Of a stretch of DNA of 64,000 nt, positions 55,122 through 64,000 are shown piece by piece. A model generated the notes under the pieces. It searched no databases and was not told the DNA's origin. It worked only from the letters and a program-made list of their open reading frames with translations. This DNA is from Pseudomonas sp. MM213 (GTDB lineage Bacteria; Pseudomonadota; Gammaproteobacteria; Pseudomonadales; Pseudomonadaceae). The stretch spans positions 5,766,001-5,830,000 of the forward strand of contig NZ_CP081943.1 in assembly GCF_020423045.1 (NCBI RefSeq), in the 5' to 3' direction. Made by a program: the position numbers and the translations under genes. Position 1 is the stretch's first letter. Every line of letters starts with the position of its first letter.

Positions 55122-56591
55122 ATGGTTCCCGTAATCGCCCTGGTGGGCCGACCGAACGTCGGCAAGTCCACCTTGTTCAACCGCCTGACCAGGACTCGCG
55201 ACGCCATCGTCGGCGACTTGTCCGGTCTGACCCGTGATCGCCAATACGGTGAGGCCAAGTGGCAAGGGCGTTCCTACATTCTGGTCGACACCGGCGGTAT
55301 CTCCGGTGACGAGCACGGTATGGACGAAAAAATGGCCGAGCAGTCGCTGCTGGCCATTGAAGAAGCCGATGTCGTTCTGTTCCTGGTAGATGCCAAGGCC
55401 GGTTTCACCGCCGCCGACCAGATGATCGCCGAGCATTTGCGCAAACGTAACAAGCGTTCGTACGTGGTTGCCAACAAGGTCGACAACATCGACCCTGAAA
55501 TGGCCCGCGCCGAATTCGCCCCGTTGGGCATGGGCCACGCGATCCCGATCGCCGGTGCTCATGGTCGTGGCATCACCCAGATGCTGGAAATCGCCCTGAG
55601 CGACTTCCCGAAAGACGAAGAAGAGCTGGAAGAAGGCGAGGAAGAGGACGTTGCCGAAGGCGAGGAAGCCAAGCGCATTCCTGGCCCAAGCGAAAAAGAC
55701 GGGATCAAGATCGCCATCATCGGCCGCCCGAACGTCGGCAAGTCGACCCTGGTCAACCGCATGCTCGGTGAAGACCGGGTTATCGTGTATGACCAACCCG
55801 GCACTACCCGCGACAGTATCTACATCCCGTTCGAGCGTAACGACGAGAAGTACACGCTGATCGACACCGCCGGTGTGCGCAAGCGCGGTAAGATCCACGA
55901 AGAAGTCGAAAAATTCTCCGTGGTCAAAACCCTGCAAGCGATCAAAGACGCCAACGTGGTGATCTTCGTGATGGACGCCCGCGAAGGCGTGGTGGACCAC
56001 GACCTCAACCTGCTGGGCTTCGCCATTGAGTCGGGTCGTGCGCTGGTTATCGCGATCAACAAGTGGGACGGCATGACGCCGAGCGAGCGTGACTTCGTGA
56101 AGGTCGAGCTGCAACGTCGACTGTTCTTCGTTGACTACGCCGACATTCACTTCATCTCGGCACTGCACGGCACGGGCGTGGGCAACCTCTACGCTTCCGT
56201 ACAGAACTCGTTCAAGTCCGCGGTCACCCGCTGGCCGACCAACCGCCTGACCCAGATCCTGGAAGATGCGGTTGGCGAGCACGCGCCACCGATGGTCAAC
56301 AACCGCCGGATCAAGCTGCGTTATGCGCACTTGGGTGGTGCCAACCCGCCGATCATCGTGATTCACGGTAACCAGATCGAGAAGGTGCCGAAGTCTTACG
56401 TGCGTTACCTGGAAAACACTTACCGTCGTGTCTTGAAGCTGGTCGGTACGCCGATCCGCATCGAGTTCAAGGGCGGCGAGAACCCGTACGAAGGCAACAA
56501 GAACTCGCTCACTGATCGTCAGGTCAACAAGAAGCGTCGCTTGATGTCGCACCACAAGAAAGCCGACAAAAAGCGCCGCGACAAGCGCTGA
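55122..56591 (+). CDS. der: Ribosome-assembly GTPase Der (EngA)
   Basis: 489 residues with two tandem GTPase domains: GRPNVGKST at 9-17 and again ~200, each with DTAG and NK.D motifs, an acidic linker between them ([17 protein letters not shown]), and a C-terminal KH-like domain with a basic tail. Needed for 50S maturation. The ATG at 55122 has GGAGAG upstream; the GTG four codons earlier is rejected. Confidence 0.97.
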   Translation: MVPVIALVGRPNVGKSTLFNRLTRTRDAIVGDLSGLTRDRQYGEAKWQGRSYILVDTGGISGDEHGMDEKMAEQSLLAIEEADVVLFLVDAKAGFTAADQMIAEHLRKRNKRSYVVANKVDNIDPEMARAEFAPLGMGHAIPIAGAHGRGITQMLEIALSDFPKDEEELEEGEEEDVAEGEEAKRIPGPSEKDGIKIAIIGRPNVGKSTLVNRMLGEDRVIVYDQPGTTRDSIYIPFERNDEKYTLIDTAGVRKRGKIHEEVEKFSVVKTLQAIKDANVVIFVMDAREGVVDHDLNLLGFAIESGRALVIAINKWDGMTPSERDFVKVELQRRLFFVDYADIHFISALHGTGVGNLYASVQNSFKSAVTRWPTNRLTQILEDAVGEHAPPMVNNRRIKLRYAHLGGANPPIIVIHGNQIEKVPKSYVRYLENTYRRVLKLVGTPIRIEFKGGENPYEGNKNSLTDRQVNKKRRLMSHHKKADKKRRDKR

Positions 56592-56609
56592 TTCAAGGCT
56601 GGCTCGCCT

Positions 56610-56714
56610 CTGTAGGAGCGAGGCTTGCCCGCGAAGAACGATAACGCGGTGTATCTGATACACCGCGGTGTTGCGTTCGCGGGCAAGTCGGGTCGCCGCA
56701 CCGCTCGCTCCTAC
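56610..56714. repeat. REP pair with internal hairpin
   Basis: TGTAGGAGCGAGGCTTGCCC copy and its inverted partner, with a perfect internal palindrome CGCGGTGTATC/GATACACCGCG (56645-56667). The right copy contains extra sequence (GGTCGCCGCACC). Confidence 0.88.
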
Positions 56715-56732
56715 GGGATCGGGTTCGAGAAG

Positions 56733-56759
56733 AAGGGCGCCACTGGCGCCCTTTTTTTA
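56733..56759 (+). terminator. Terminator of the rlmN-der region
   Basis: AAGGGCGCC-ACT-GGCGCCCTT followed by T run, downstream of the REP. Confidence 0.92.
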
Positions 56760-56831
56760 TGGGCGCCGTTTGGCTATCCTCGGGCTCTCCCGCGCCGCCG
56801 TTAGAGCCGGGTGTAGAGCAGGGAATCACCG

Positions 56832-57980
56832 ATGATCACCAGTAAGCTGCCGAATGTCGGCATCACTATCTTCACGCAGATGTCTCAGCTCGCGGCGCAA
56901 ACCGGGGCGATCAACCTGTCACAGGGTTTTCCCGATTTCGATGCCCCGCAAGCCTTGTGCGATGCGGTGGGTCGGCACATTGCCAATGGCCATAACCAGT
57001 ACTCGCCGATGACCGGCCTGCCGGTACTGCGTCAGCAGATCGTGGCGAAAATTGCCCGCAGCTATGGCGTCACCGTCGATGCGGACAGCGAAGTGACCGT
57101 GACTCCCGGTGCGACTGAGGCGATTTTTTGCGCCATTCAGGCCGTTATCCACAACGGTGACGAAGTCATCGTGTTTGATCCGGCCTATGACAGTTACGAG
57201 CCCTCGGTCCAGCTGGCCGGTGGCCGTTGCGTTCACGTGCAACTGGGGCTGGACGACTTCAGCATCGATTTCGAAAAGCTCGCCCAGGCGCTGAGTCCGC
57301 GCACGCGGATGATCATCCTCAATACCCCGCACAATCCCAGCGGCGCACTGATCAACCGTGCCGAGCTGGACCAACTGGCGGCGTTGATCCGTGACCGCGA
57401 CATCTATGTGATCAGCGATGAGGTCTACGAGCACCTGGTCTACGACGGTGTGCCCCATGTCAGTGTGCTGGCCCATGAAGAGCTGTATCAGCGCGCCTTC
57501 GTGGTCAGCTCCTTCGGCAAGACGTACCATGTCACCGGCTGGAAAACCGGCTACGTGGTCGCGCCACCGGCCTTGTCGGCAGAGCTGCGCAAGGTGCACC
57601 AGTACGTCAATTTTTGCGGCGTAACCCCCTTGCAATACGCCTTGGCCGACTTCATGGCCGAACACCCGGAACACATAGAAGAACTGCCGGGCTTCTACCA
57701 GGCCAAGCGCGATCTGTTCTGCGACTTGCTGACGCCATCGCGTTTCAGTTTCACCCGCGTCACCGGCACCTATTTCCAGTTGGTCGATTACTCGCAGATC
57801 CGTCCCGACCTCAACGATGTCGAGATGGCGCTGTGGATGACCCGCGAACACGGCGTGGCGAGCATCCCGATCTCGGTGTTCTACCAGACGCCACCCGAAG
57901 GCCAGCGCCTGGTGCGCCTGTGCTTCGCCAAACGCGAGGAGACCCTGCGTGAAGCAGCGGCAAAACTATGCGTGATCTGA
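56832..57980 (+). CDS. Methionine aminotransferase (YbdL-like)
   Basis: 382 residues, class I PLP transaminase. Motifs: ITPGATEAIF-like VTVTPGATEAIFCAIQAVIH, LNTPHNPSGALINRAELDQL, VISDEVYEHLVYDGV and the PLP lysine in SSFGKTYHVTGWKTGY. YbdL-type enzymes transaminate methionine, glutamine and aromatic amino acids. It overlaps by 13 bp the omega-amidase gene, which supports a role in methionine salvage using glutamine as amino donor. Confidence 0.88.
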   Translation: MITSKLPNVGITIFTQMSQLAAQTGAINLSQGFPDFDAPQALCDAVGRHIANGHNQYSPMTGLPVLRQQIVAKIARSYGVTVDADSEVTVTPGATEAIFCAIQAVIHNGDEVIVFDPAYDSYEPSVQLAGGRCVHVQLGLDDFSIDFEKLAQALSPRTRMIILNTPHNPSGALINRAELDQLAALIRDRDIYVISDEVYEHLVYDGVPHVSVLAHEELYQRAFVVSSFGKTYHVTGWKTGYVVAPPALSAELRKVHQYVNFCGVTPLQYALADFMAEHPEHIEELPGFYQAKRDLFCDLLTPSRFSFTRVTGTYFQLVDYSQIRPDLNDVEMALWMTREHGVASIPISVFYQTPPEGQRLVRLCFAKREETLREAAAKLCVI

Positions 57981-58759
57981 GTGCATTGCCGAATCTGACC
58001 ATCGCGCTGATCCAGACAACCCTGGCCTGGCACGACCGCCAGGCCAATCTGGAGCATTTCGAGCAACTGCTGGAACAGGCTCGCGGCGCGGACCTGATCA
58101 TCCTGCCGGAGATGTTCACCACCGGTTTTTCCATGGAGTCCGAGACGCTTGCCGAGGCGGAAAACGGTCCCACCAGCAAATGGCTGCGCGCCCAGGCGGC
58201 AAAACTCGATGCGGTGATCACCGGCAGCATCATCGTTCAGGCCACTGATGGCAGCCATCGCAATCGCCTGTTGTGGGCGCGGCCGGATGGCGAAGTCTGG
58301 CATTACGACAAGCGCCACTTGTTCCGTATGGCGGGCGAGCACAATCACTACACACCGGGCGAGCGCCAGGTGCAGTTCGAGCTCAAAGGCTGGCGCGTCC
58401 GACCGCTGATTTGCTACGACCTGCGTTTCCCGGTGTGGAGCCGCGATGCCCAGGACACAGATCTGTTGCTGTACACCGCCAACTGGCCGGGTGCGCGGCG
58501 CCAGCACTGGAACCGTTTGCTGCCGGCGCGGGCAATCGAAAACCTGTGCTACGTGGCGGCGGTGAATCGCATCGGCACTGACGGGAAAGGCTTTGCGTAC
58601 ACCGGCGACAGTCAGGTCCTGGATTTTCAGGGCGAGACATTGCTCAGTGCCGGTGAGGCGGATGGGGTGTTTCAGGTTGTTCTGGATGCGGCGGAACTGG
58701 CGGCTTATCGCACGCGGTTTCCGGCGAATCTGGATGCGGACACATTTGAGTTCACCTGA
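57968..58759 (+). CDS. Omega-amidase / nitrilase-family hydrolase (YafV/Nit2-like)
   Basis: 263 residues with the nitrilase triad E48 (LPEMFTTGF), K115 (YDKRHLF) and C149 (ICYDLRFP). Its partner is the aminotransferase whose gene it overlaps. When glutamine donates the amino group, the product 2-oxoglutaramate is hydrolysed by omega-amidase to 2-oxoglutarate, pulling the reaction forward. Confidence 0.9.
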   Translation: MRDLSALPNLTIALIQTTLAWHDRQANLEHFEQLLEQARGADLIILPEMFTTGFSMESETLAEAENGPTSKWLRAQAAKLDAVITGSIIVQATDGSHRNRLLWARPDGEVWHYDKRHLFRMAGEHNHYTPGERQVQFELKGWRVRPLICYDLRFPVWSRDAQDTDLLLYTANWPGARRQHWNRLLPARAIENLCYVAAVNRIGTDGKGFAYTGDSQVLDFQGETLLSAGEADGVFQVVLDAAELAAYRTRFPANLDADTFEFT

Positions 58760-58778
58760 GATTTTTGCTGCCTGACAG

Positions 58779-58871
58779 GGCCCCATCGCCGGCAAGCCGG
58801 CTCCTACAGTTGACCGAGTTGTTCTGACCGACGCGGTCCTCTGTAGGAGCCAGCTTGCTGGCGATGGGGCC
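58779..58871. repeat. REP pair, outward orientation
   Basis: GGCCCCATCGCCGGCAAGCC...CTACAG and its inverse, CTGTAGGAGCCAGCTTGCTG followed by GCGATGGGGCC. The conserved heads face inward, the opposite of most pairs in the window. Confidence 0.88.
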
Positions 58872-58903
58872 GGGACAGAGAACATAAATATTGCCGGCAA
58901 ACA

Positions 58904-58937
58904 AAAAGGCCCCAAGGTTCGCACCTTGGGGCCTTTT
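58904..58937 (-). terminator. Terminator of leuA
   Basis: AAAAGGCCCCAAGGT/ACCTTGGGGCCTTTT with a 4-nt loop; perfect 15-bp stem with T tails on both sides. Confidence 0.95.
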
Positions 58938-58953
58938 GCATTGCAGCGAAGGC

Positions 58954-60633
58954 TTACGCCGCTTTCGCTTCCGGCTGGCTCAACGAGCGGTTCAGCGCGC
59001 TGAACAGGGCCTTGAAGCTGGCGGTGGTGATGTTTTCATCGATGCCCACGCCGTGCACCGCACGTTGGCCTTCCACACGCAGTTCGATGTAGGCCGCGGC
59101 CTTGGCGTTGGTGCCCGCACCTATGGCGTGCTCGTTGTAGTCCATGATCTCCACCGGAATCGGCAGACCGGCCACCAGCGCTTCCAGCGCGCCGTTGCCT
59201 TTGCCACGCCAGTGCAGGTTGGTTTCGCCCTGGCCCTTGCCGGAGACTTCCACTTCCACGGCGCTGTGACCGTTTTCTTCCTGCAGGCGATGGCTGACCA
59301 GCGCGTACGGGGTGTTGGCCTGCAAGTACTCGCTGTGCAGCAACGCGTGGATCTGCTGGGCGGTCATTTCGAGGCCCAGGCGATCGGTTTCACGCTGCAC
59401 GACCTGGCTGAACTCGATCTGCATGCGGCGCGGCAAGCTGATGCCGTATTCCTGTTCCAGCAGGTAAGCGATACCGCCCTTGCCCGACTGGCTGTTGACG
59501 CGGATCACCGCCTCGTAGCTGCGGCCGATGTCGGCCGGGTCGATCGGCAAGTACGGCACTTCCCACAGGGCGTCCGGTTTCTGCTGGGCGAAGCCCTTGC
59601 GGATCGCATCCTGGTGGGAGCCGGAGAACGCGGTGTGAACCAGGTCGCCGACGTACGGGTGACGCGGGTGCACCTGGATCTGGTTGCATTCTTCGACGAC
59701 TTTGCGCACGCCGTCGATGTCCGAGAAATCGAGCTCAGGGTGGATGCCCTGGGTGTAGAGGTTCAGTGCCACGGTGACCAGGTCGACGTTGCCGGTACGC
59801 TCGCCGTTGCCGAACAGGCAGCCTTCGACACGATCCGCACCCGCCATCAGGCCCAACTCGGTGGCGGCCACGCCGGTGCCACGGTCGTTGTGGGTGTGCA
59901 GGCTGATGATCACGCTGTCACGACGGTTGATGTGGCGGCCGAACCATTCGATCTGGTCGGCATAGATGTTCGGGGTCGCGCATTCGACGGTGGCCGGCAG
60001 GTTGAGGATCACCTTGTGCTCAGGCGTCGGGTTCCAGACTTCGATGACCGCGTCGCAGACTTCCTTGGCGAACTCCAGCTCGGTGGCGCTGAAGGTTTCC
60101 GGCGAGTATTCGAAGGTCCACTGCGTGTCCGGCTGCTGGGCAGCGTATTTGACGAACAGCTTGGCGGCGTTCACGGCGATGGCCTTGATCCCGTCCTTGT
60201 CCTGGTTGAAGACAATGCGGCGGAAGGAAGGGGAGGTCGCGTTGTACAGGTGAACGATGGCTTTCTTCGCCCCGCGCAGGGATTCGAAGGTGCGCTCGAT
60301 CAGGTCTTCACGGCCCTGGGTCAGCACCTGAATGGTGGTGTCGTCCGGGATGTGGTTGCCTTCGATCAGGGTACGCACGAAGTCGAAGTCGGTTTGCGAC
60401 GCGGCCGGGAAGGACGCTTCGATTTCTTTCACGCCAACCTGTACGAGGGTTTTCCAGAAACGCAGCTTCTTGACCGCGTCCATCGGCTCGATCAGCGACT
60501 GGTTGCCGTCGCGCAGGTCGGAGCTGCACCAGATCGGCGCGGCGGTGATGGTCTTCGACGGCCAGGTGCGGTCCGGAATGTCGATGGTCGGGAACGCGCG
60601 GTATTTCGAAGACGGGTCTTTGAGCATGCTCAT
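58954..60633 (-). CDS. leuA: 2-isopropylmalate synthase
   Basis: First committed step of leucine synthesis: condensation of acetyl-CoA with 2-oxoisovalerate. 559 residues (long form). HMGL-like TIM barrel with [16 protein letters not shown] (metal/catalytic), [16 protein letters not shown] (metal His pair) and [12 protein letters not shown], then a C-terminal LeuA allosteric domain (~440-559, leucine feedback). AAGGA lies 7 nt before the ATG. Expression probably controlled by the leader at 60724-60801. Confidence 0.97.
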   Translation of the reverse strand: MSMLKDPSSKYRAFPTIDIPDRTWPSKTITAAPIWCSSDLRDGNQSLIEPMDAVKKLRFWKTLVQVGVKEIEASFPAASQTDFDFVRTLIEGNHIPDDTTIQVLTQGREDLIERTFESLRGAKKAIVHLYNATSPSFRRIVFNQDKDGIKAIAVNAAKLFVKYAAQQPDTQWTFEYSPETFSATELEFAKEVCDAVIEVWNPTPEHKVILNLPATVECATPNIYADQIEWFGRHINRRDSVIISLHTHNDRGTGVAATELGLMAGADRVEGCLFGNGERTGNVDLVTVALNLYTQGIHPELDFSDIDGVRKVVEECNQIQVHPRHPYVGDLVHTAFSGSHQDAIRKGFAQQKPDALWEVPYLPIDPADIGRSYEAVIRVNSQSGKGGIAYLLEQEYGISLPRRMQIEFSQVVQRETDRLGLEMTAQQIHALLHSEYLQANTPYALVSHRLQEENGHSAVEVEVSGKGQGETNLHWRGKGNGALEALVAGLPIPVEIMDYNEHAIGAGTNAKAAAYIELRVEGQRAVHGVGIDENITTASFKALFSALNRSLSQPEAKAA

Positions 60634-60723
60634 CGGGAAATCCTTATTGTGTGGGCCGAAAAAAGGCGGCCTGCCGGTGGATCAAAAGTTCTTGGGGAAA
60701 AGCGTAAAACGAGGCGTCGCGAT
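60634..60723 (-). promoter_or_regulatory. Putative leuA attenuator
   Basis: On the minus strand the end of the leader (CTGCCGG) can pair with CCGGCAG just upstream of GCCGCC followed by six T, a terminator-like arrangement ~30 nt before leuA. Translation of the leader would decide pairing. The alternative antiterminator could not be drawn with certainty by eye. Confidence 0.6.
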
Positions 60724-60801
60724 TCAGCCCGGCAGTCGTGCGCTGACGAGGCACAGGCTGCGGTGCTGGCGAAGCTGAATGAGGGTGTGAGAGGTTTTCA
60801 T
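60724..60801 (-). CDS. leuA leader peptide, 25 aa
   Basis: Minus-strand ATG at 60801, stop at 60724-60726. It begins MKTSHTLIQL and ends with the RQHRSLCLVSARLPG pattern, with Leu at 7, 10, 16, 18 and 23. The size, the leucines and its place ~90 nt before leuA fit a regulatory leader of a leucine-biosynthesis gene. This is a strong inference; no experiment is seen here. Confidence 0.75.
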   Translation of the reverse strand: MKTSHTLIQLRQHRSLCLVSARLPG

Positions 60802-61021
60802 GTCTTCAACCCTAACCGCGAGGGTGAAGGATGGCAAGCAGTCGAAAAAAATTGAGAGGAATACTCGCTTGCGCGTATTTATCGAGATTTTATTGCTGTG
60901 AGTCCCCGTGATTGTTTGGTTTTTTGCGCGAGCTTCAAGCTATGCGCAATTGATGGTTTGAGCGCCGGGCGCTGACAGTCGGGCTATTCTTAAAGCCTCG
61001 ACTGGCATTCAGGAGTCGGCG

Positions 61022-61378
61022 ATGAACGAGTCTGACTGGAAGCAGTATTGCGTGTTACGACCGGTGGCACATGAACGGATGTGCGAGCGGATTTTGTCGG
61101 ATGTCGAAAAAACGCTGCTGGATAAGAGCAACGCGCCCTACGAACGAATAGATGCCAGCGAGGAGCTGCTGAAAGCCGGGCAAAAGGAACTGTACTGGGC
61201 GTTTGGTGTTTTCAGGTTTTCGCGTCATGAAGCCCGCTCGCACTTGCTTGGGTTGTGCGCGCGGGAATTGATCACGGCAGAGGAGTTGAGCTGGTTTTCA
61301 GTCGAGACGCAGGAGTGGGTCAAACACTGCCTGGCGGATCGAGAGGTCCATGGGATAGAGGACCTGGACGCGGAATAG
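61022..61378 (+). CDS. Small cytoplasmic protein of unknown function, 118 aa
   Basis: The ATG at 61022 has AGGAG upstream. All-helical, acidic product (CERILSDVEKTLLDKSNAPY, KAGQKELYWAFGVFRFSRHE). No family recognised. It stands alone between leuA and a REP pair. Confidence 0.65.
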   Translation: MNESDWKQYCVLRPVAHERMCERILSDVEKTLLDKSNAPYERIDASEELLKAGQKELYWAFGVFRFSRHEARSHLLGLCARELITAEELSWFSVETQEWVKHCLADREVHGIEDLDAE

Positions 61379-61397
61379 GCGGCGTCAGTGATACCGC

Positions 61398-61466
61398 CTT
61401 CGCGGGCAAGCCCGCTCCCACAGGAAATCACGCGATTACTGTAGGAGCGAGGCTTGCCCGCGAAGA
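61398..61466. repeat. REP pair
   Basis: CCTTCGCGGGCAAGCCCGCT...CACAG and inverse CTGTAGGAGCGAGGCTTGCC followed by CGCGAAG. Confidence 0.88.
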
Positions 61467-61488
61467 GGCCGGTAGTCTCACCGACTGT

Positions 61489-62310
61489 TCAGGGTTGAAA
61501 CGCGCCTATGAAAATCGCCGGATCCACCCGCGCATCATTCAGGCTGACATTCCAGTGCATGTGCGGCCCGGTCGCCCGTCCAGTCGAGCCCACTTTGCCC
61601 ACTACGGCACCGCGAGCCAGCTGCTGCCCCACCTTCACATCGATCTTCGACATGTGACAGAACATGCTGATAAAGCCCTGCCCATGGTCGACAAACACTG
61701 TGTTGCCGTTAAAGAAGTAGTTACCGATCAAAATCACCTTGCCCGCTGCCGGGGTCTTGATCGGCGTGCCGGCGCCCACGGCGAAATCCAGGCCTGAGTG
61801 GGGATTGCGCTCTTCACCATTGAAGAAACGGCGCACGCCGAACTTGCTCGACAGCGGGCCGTTGACCGGTTTGTCCAGCAGCAGGTTGCTCGGCGTATTC
61901 GGGCTGAACGTGCGGTAAGCGGCAATCTGCTCGGCCAGTTCGCGCTCGATGCGCTTGAGATTGTCCGGGTCAGGATTGACCTGTTGAGTGTTTTTCAACG
62001 TGATGCGCTGTTCCGGATACTTCTTGTTGCCAACGGTGAAACTCAGGTTGCGGCCGCCGCTGCTGATGGTCTGCGCGCCCGGTTTGACGGTCAACGGCAC
62101 ACCGACAATCGCCAGCCAATTGTCCTGTTCCTTGACCACCAGCACCGGTTTGCCCTGATAACTGGCTTTCGGCGCTTGGGCAGAGCTGCCCAGATCCACC
62201 ACCGCCACGCCCCCCGGAACCGGTTTGTTCAACAGGCGGGTGATGTAGCTGTCAGCGTGGGCGTTGAAGGTCAGGCACAGCAACAGCAGCGAAGCTAAAA
62301 AACGCGGCAT
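61489..62310 (-). CDS. M23-family peptidase (LytM-type), periplasmic
   Basis: 273 residues, signal peptide (FLASLLLLCLTFNAHA, cleavage ~19). N-terminal beta domain ~20-105, then LytM/peptidase M23 with zinc ligands H..D in NPHSGLDFAVGAGTPI, the HxH in GPHMHWNVSLND and the VDHGQGFISMFCHMSKIDV core. Predicted peptidoglycan endopeptidase; all metal ligands are present, so it is probably active rather than an EnvC-like activator. Four bp from xseA. Confidence 0.9.
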   Translation of the reverse strand: MPRFLASLLLLCLTFNAHADSYITRLLNKPVPGGVAVVDLGSSAQAPKASYQGKPVLVVKEQDNWLAIVGVPLTVKPGAQTISSGGRNLSFTVGNKKYPEQRITLKNTQQVNPDPDNLKRIERELAEQIAAYRTFSPNTPSNLLLDKPVNGPLSSKFGVRRFFNGEERNPHSGLDFAVGAGTPIKTPAAGKVILIGNYFFNGNTVFVDHGQGFISMFCHMSKIDVKVGQQLARGAVVGKVGSTGRATGPHMHWNVSLNDARVDPAIFIGAFQP

Positions 62311-62313
62311 GGA

Positions 62314-63702
62314 TCAATCCAGTAAAGAAAGGGTGACAGGCGTCAGGTGATTGTCTTCGACCCGCACTTGCAGTTCGCCTTCACCCAGTTTGGCTTTCAG
62401 GCGCTGGCCGTTGTGGGTTTGCGCGGCGTTGCGGATCGCGTTGCCGCGCTCGTCCAGCAAAATGCTGTAGCCACGGCCGAGGGTCGCTAAAGGGCTGACC
62501 ACGTGGAGGGTCTGCACCTGGCTTTGCAGTTGCAGACGACGGGATTTGAGCCCTTCGCGCATGGCCCGGGGCAGGCGTTCGGCGAGGCTGTCGAGGCGCT
62601 GACGCAACATCGCCAGTTGCCGCCCCGGATGTTGCCCGGCGAGGCGGGTTTCCAGGCGGATCAGCCGTTCGCGACGGGTATTGAGGCTGCGTTCGAAGGC
62701 GCGGCGCATGCGCATGTCCAGATCATCCAGACGTTGCGCCTGTTGGCGCAGACGTTCACCGGGATGGCGCAAGCGACGAGAGATGCCTTCCAGGCGCAGG
62801 CGATCACGCATCAAACGGTCGCGCATGCGCATCACCAGCCGGCGGTGCAGGCTTTCGACCTGACGCACCAGGTCGCTGGAGTCCGGCGCCAGCAGTTCAG
62901 CGGCGGCGGACGGCGTCGGGGCGCGAACGTCGGCCACAAAATCACTGATGGATACATCGGTTTCATGGCCGACGGCGCTGACAATCGGCGTCACGCAAGC
63001 ATCCACGGCGCGGGCCACGGCTTCTTCGTTGAAGCACCAGAGGTCTTCCAGCGAGCCGCCACCACGGGCCAGGATCAATGCATCGAAACCACGGGCGTCC
63101 GCCAGTTTCAACGCGCGGACAATCTGCGCGGTCGCTTCGCGGCCCTGCACGGCAGTGGGGATCAGCGTCAGCTGGATCTGCGGTGCGCGACGGCGGAACA
63201 CGCTGATGATGTCGCGGATCACCGCGCCGGTCGGCGAACTGATGATGCCGATGCGCTGCGGATGCGCCGGCAGCGGCACTTTGCGCTCGGCGCTGAACAG
63301 GCCTTCGGCGCTGAGTTTTTCCTTCAAGGCATCGAAGGCCAGGCGCAGCGCACCGTCACCGGCCGGCTCGACGGTGTCGAGAATCAGCTGATAGTCGCCA
63401 CGGCCTTCGAACAGCGAAACCTTGCCGCGCACCTTGACCGCCAGGCCGTCCTTCAGCGCCTGACGAACCCGCGCCGCGTTCTGCCGAAACAGCGCGCAAC
63501 GTACTTGGGCGCCGCTGTCCTTGAGGGTGAAATACACGTGGCCGGACGCCGGGCGTGCGAGGTTGGAGATTTCGCCTTCGACCCAGATATTGCTGAACAC
63601 GTCTTCGAGCAACACCCGCGCGCGGCCGTTGAGCTGGCTGACAGTCAGGACTTCACGGTCCAGGCCGAGTCTTGCAAAGGGATCTTTAATCATGGGGCGC
63701 AT
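62314..63702 (-). CDS. xseA: Exodeoxyribonuclease VII large subunit
   Basis: 462 residues from the ATG at 63702. N-terminal OB-fold (VSQLNGRARVLLEDVFSNIW, EISNLARPASGHVYFTLKDS), catalytic domain with IGIISSPTGAVIRDI and ARGGGSLEDLWCFNEE, followed by a long coiled coil (~290-400) and a C-terminal YSILLDERGNAIR segment. A TTG at 63720 would extend it by six residues, but its ribosome site would be weaker. Upstream of the M23 gene on the same strand. Confidence 0.94.
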   Translation of the reverse strand: MRPMIKDPFARLGLDREVLTVSQLNGRARVLLEDVFSNIWVEGEISNLARPASGHVYFTLKDSGAQVRCALFRQNAARVRQALKDGLAVKVRGKVSLFEGRGDYQLILDTVEPAGDGALRLAFDALKEKLSAEGLFSAERKVPLPAHPQRIGIISSPTGAVIRDIISVFRRRAPQIQLTLIPTAVQGREATAQIVRALKLADARGFDALILARGGGSLEDLWCFNEEAVARAVDACVTPIVSAVGHETDVSISDFVADVRAPTPSAAAELLAPDSSDLVRQVESLHRRLVMRMRDRLMRDRLRLEGISRRLRHPGERLRQQAQRLDDLDMRMRRAFERSLNTRRERLIRLETRLAGQHPGRQLAMLRQRLDSLAERLPRAMREGLKSRRLQLQSQVQTLHVVSPLATLGRGYSILLDERGNAIRNAAQTHNGQRLKAKLGEGELQVRVEDNHLTPVTLSLLD

Positions 63703-63737
63703 GATAAAGGCATTCTCCAACCGAATGCACGATCCCC

Positions 63738-63827
63738 TATAGGAGCGAGCCTGCTCGCGATGGCAGTGTGTCAGTCGACAGTGCTATTGAATGTTAAACC
63801 GCTATCGCGAGCAGGCTCGCTCCCACA
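63738..63827. repeat. REP pair
   Basis: TATAGGAGCGAGCCTGCTCG copy and its inverse CGAGCAGGCTCGCTCCCACA; spacer contains GTGTCAGTCGACAGTG. The right copy and the spacer are translated as the C-terminus of the gene that follows. Confidence 0.9.
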
Positions 63828-64000
63828 ATGGTCTGTGCAGACATTTATGAAGTGTTGAATCAGCGCCGTGGGATTCTGCCGGCAGGCGAGGGCGACGGTG
63901 CTGTGGCAATCCGGGTCGGCCAGGGGCAGAAAATGAATGTCGGGTGGCGCGATGTCCTGCATCGACTCCGGCAGCAGGGCGATGCCGAATCCGGCCTGGA
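63771..64000 (-). CDS. LysR-type regulator, 3' fragment (runs off the right edge)
   Basis: The visible C-terminal ~75 residues (QAGFGIALLPESMQDIAPPD, LADPDCHSTVALACRQNPTA, LIQHFINVC) match the end of a LysR effector domain. The normal domain probably ends near HFINVC; the last ~20 residues (TDHCGSEPARDSGLTFNSTV then D) are encoded by the REP pair, and the stop TGA is inside its spacer. The DNA-binding part lies outside the window. Confidence 0.75.
   Translation of the reverse strand, partial: QAGFGIALLPESMQDIAPPDIHFLPLADPDCHSTVALACRQNPTALIQHFINVCTDHCGSEPARDSGLTFNSTVD

Noticed and set aside
58891..60855. A 654-codon plus-strand frame opposite leuA
   Set aside because: Antisense shadow of leuA; it spans the leuA terminator and leader, which no real gene would do.

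Overview
The window reads as a chromosomal segment of a Pseudomonas of the fluorescens/putida type. The evidence is high GC, dense Pseudomonas-style REP palindromes (about a dozen loci with a GTAGGAGC-type head), and a right half whose gene order matches my recollection of the P. aeruginosa core block queA-tgt-yajC-secDF-suhB-trmJ-cysE-isc-ndk-rlmN-pilF-rodZ-ispG-hisS-yfgM-bamB-der-leuA-xseA. No phage, plasmid, insertion sequence or CRISPR array is visible.

Left part (1-20.3 kb), mixed accessory and metabolic genes: the 5' part of a MocR-type regulator; an uncharacterised coiled-coil protein; a small membrane protein; a two-component system (2604-4834) divergent from a three-gene periplasmic methionine-sulfoxide repair operon msrB-dipZ-msrA (4985-8052); a PAS-GGDEF diguanylate cyclase; a LysR regulator divergent from a class III aminotransferase; a small P-loop kinase; a PhoD-like phosphatase; a flavodoxin-fold oxidoreductase divergent from a LysR regulator; mlaA with a small downstream gene that runs antisense into that LysR gene; a second two-component system; a small periplasmic protein; and a two-helix potassium channel.

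Middle (20.3-32.2 kb): the soluble NAD-dependent formate dehydrogenase operon fdsGBAD, then an accessory, partly AT-rich stretch that ends at the 3' end of tRNA-Leu(CAA). Its centrepiece is a retron reverse transcriptase fused to a trypsin-like serine protease (28628-30313). Just upstream is a highly structured segment, the best place for the msr-msd RNA (about 28425-28625). Around it are a DUF3077-like gene (27684), a decayed second copy of that gene downstream of the retron (about 30612-30685), several GGGG(A)CAGATTTATT-type repeats, and small uncharacterised genes.

Right part (32.2-64 kb), conserved core: tRNA queuosine modification and Sec translocation (queA, tgt, yajC, secD, secF), a glycine-zipper protein, suhB, trmJ, cysE, the complete Fe-S assembly operon iscR-iscS-iscU-iscA-hscB-hscA-fdx-iscX with IscR boxes in its promoter, ndk, the operon rlmN-pilF-rodZ-ispG-hisS-yfgM-bamB-der, a methionine aminotransferase/omega-amidase pair, leuA preceded by a leucine-rich leader peptide and possible attenuator, an M23 peptidase, xseA, and the 3' end of a LysR-type gene.

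Points worth a second look: the retron-protease and its RNA; the fold-back element between suhB and trmJ (39607-39770); three genes whose stop codon or C-terminal tail lies inside REP DNA; and the leuA attenuator.
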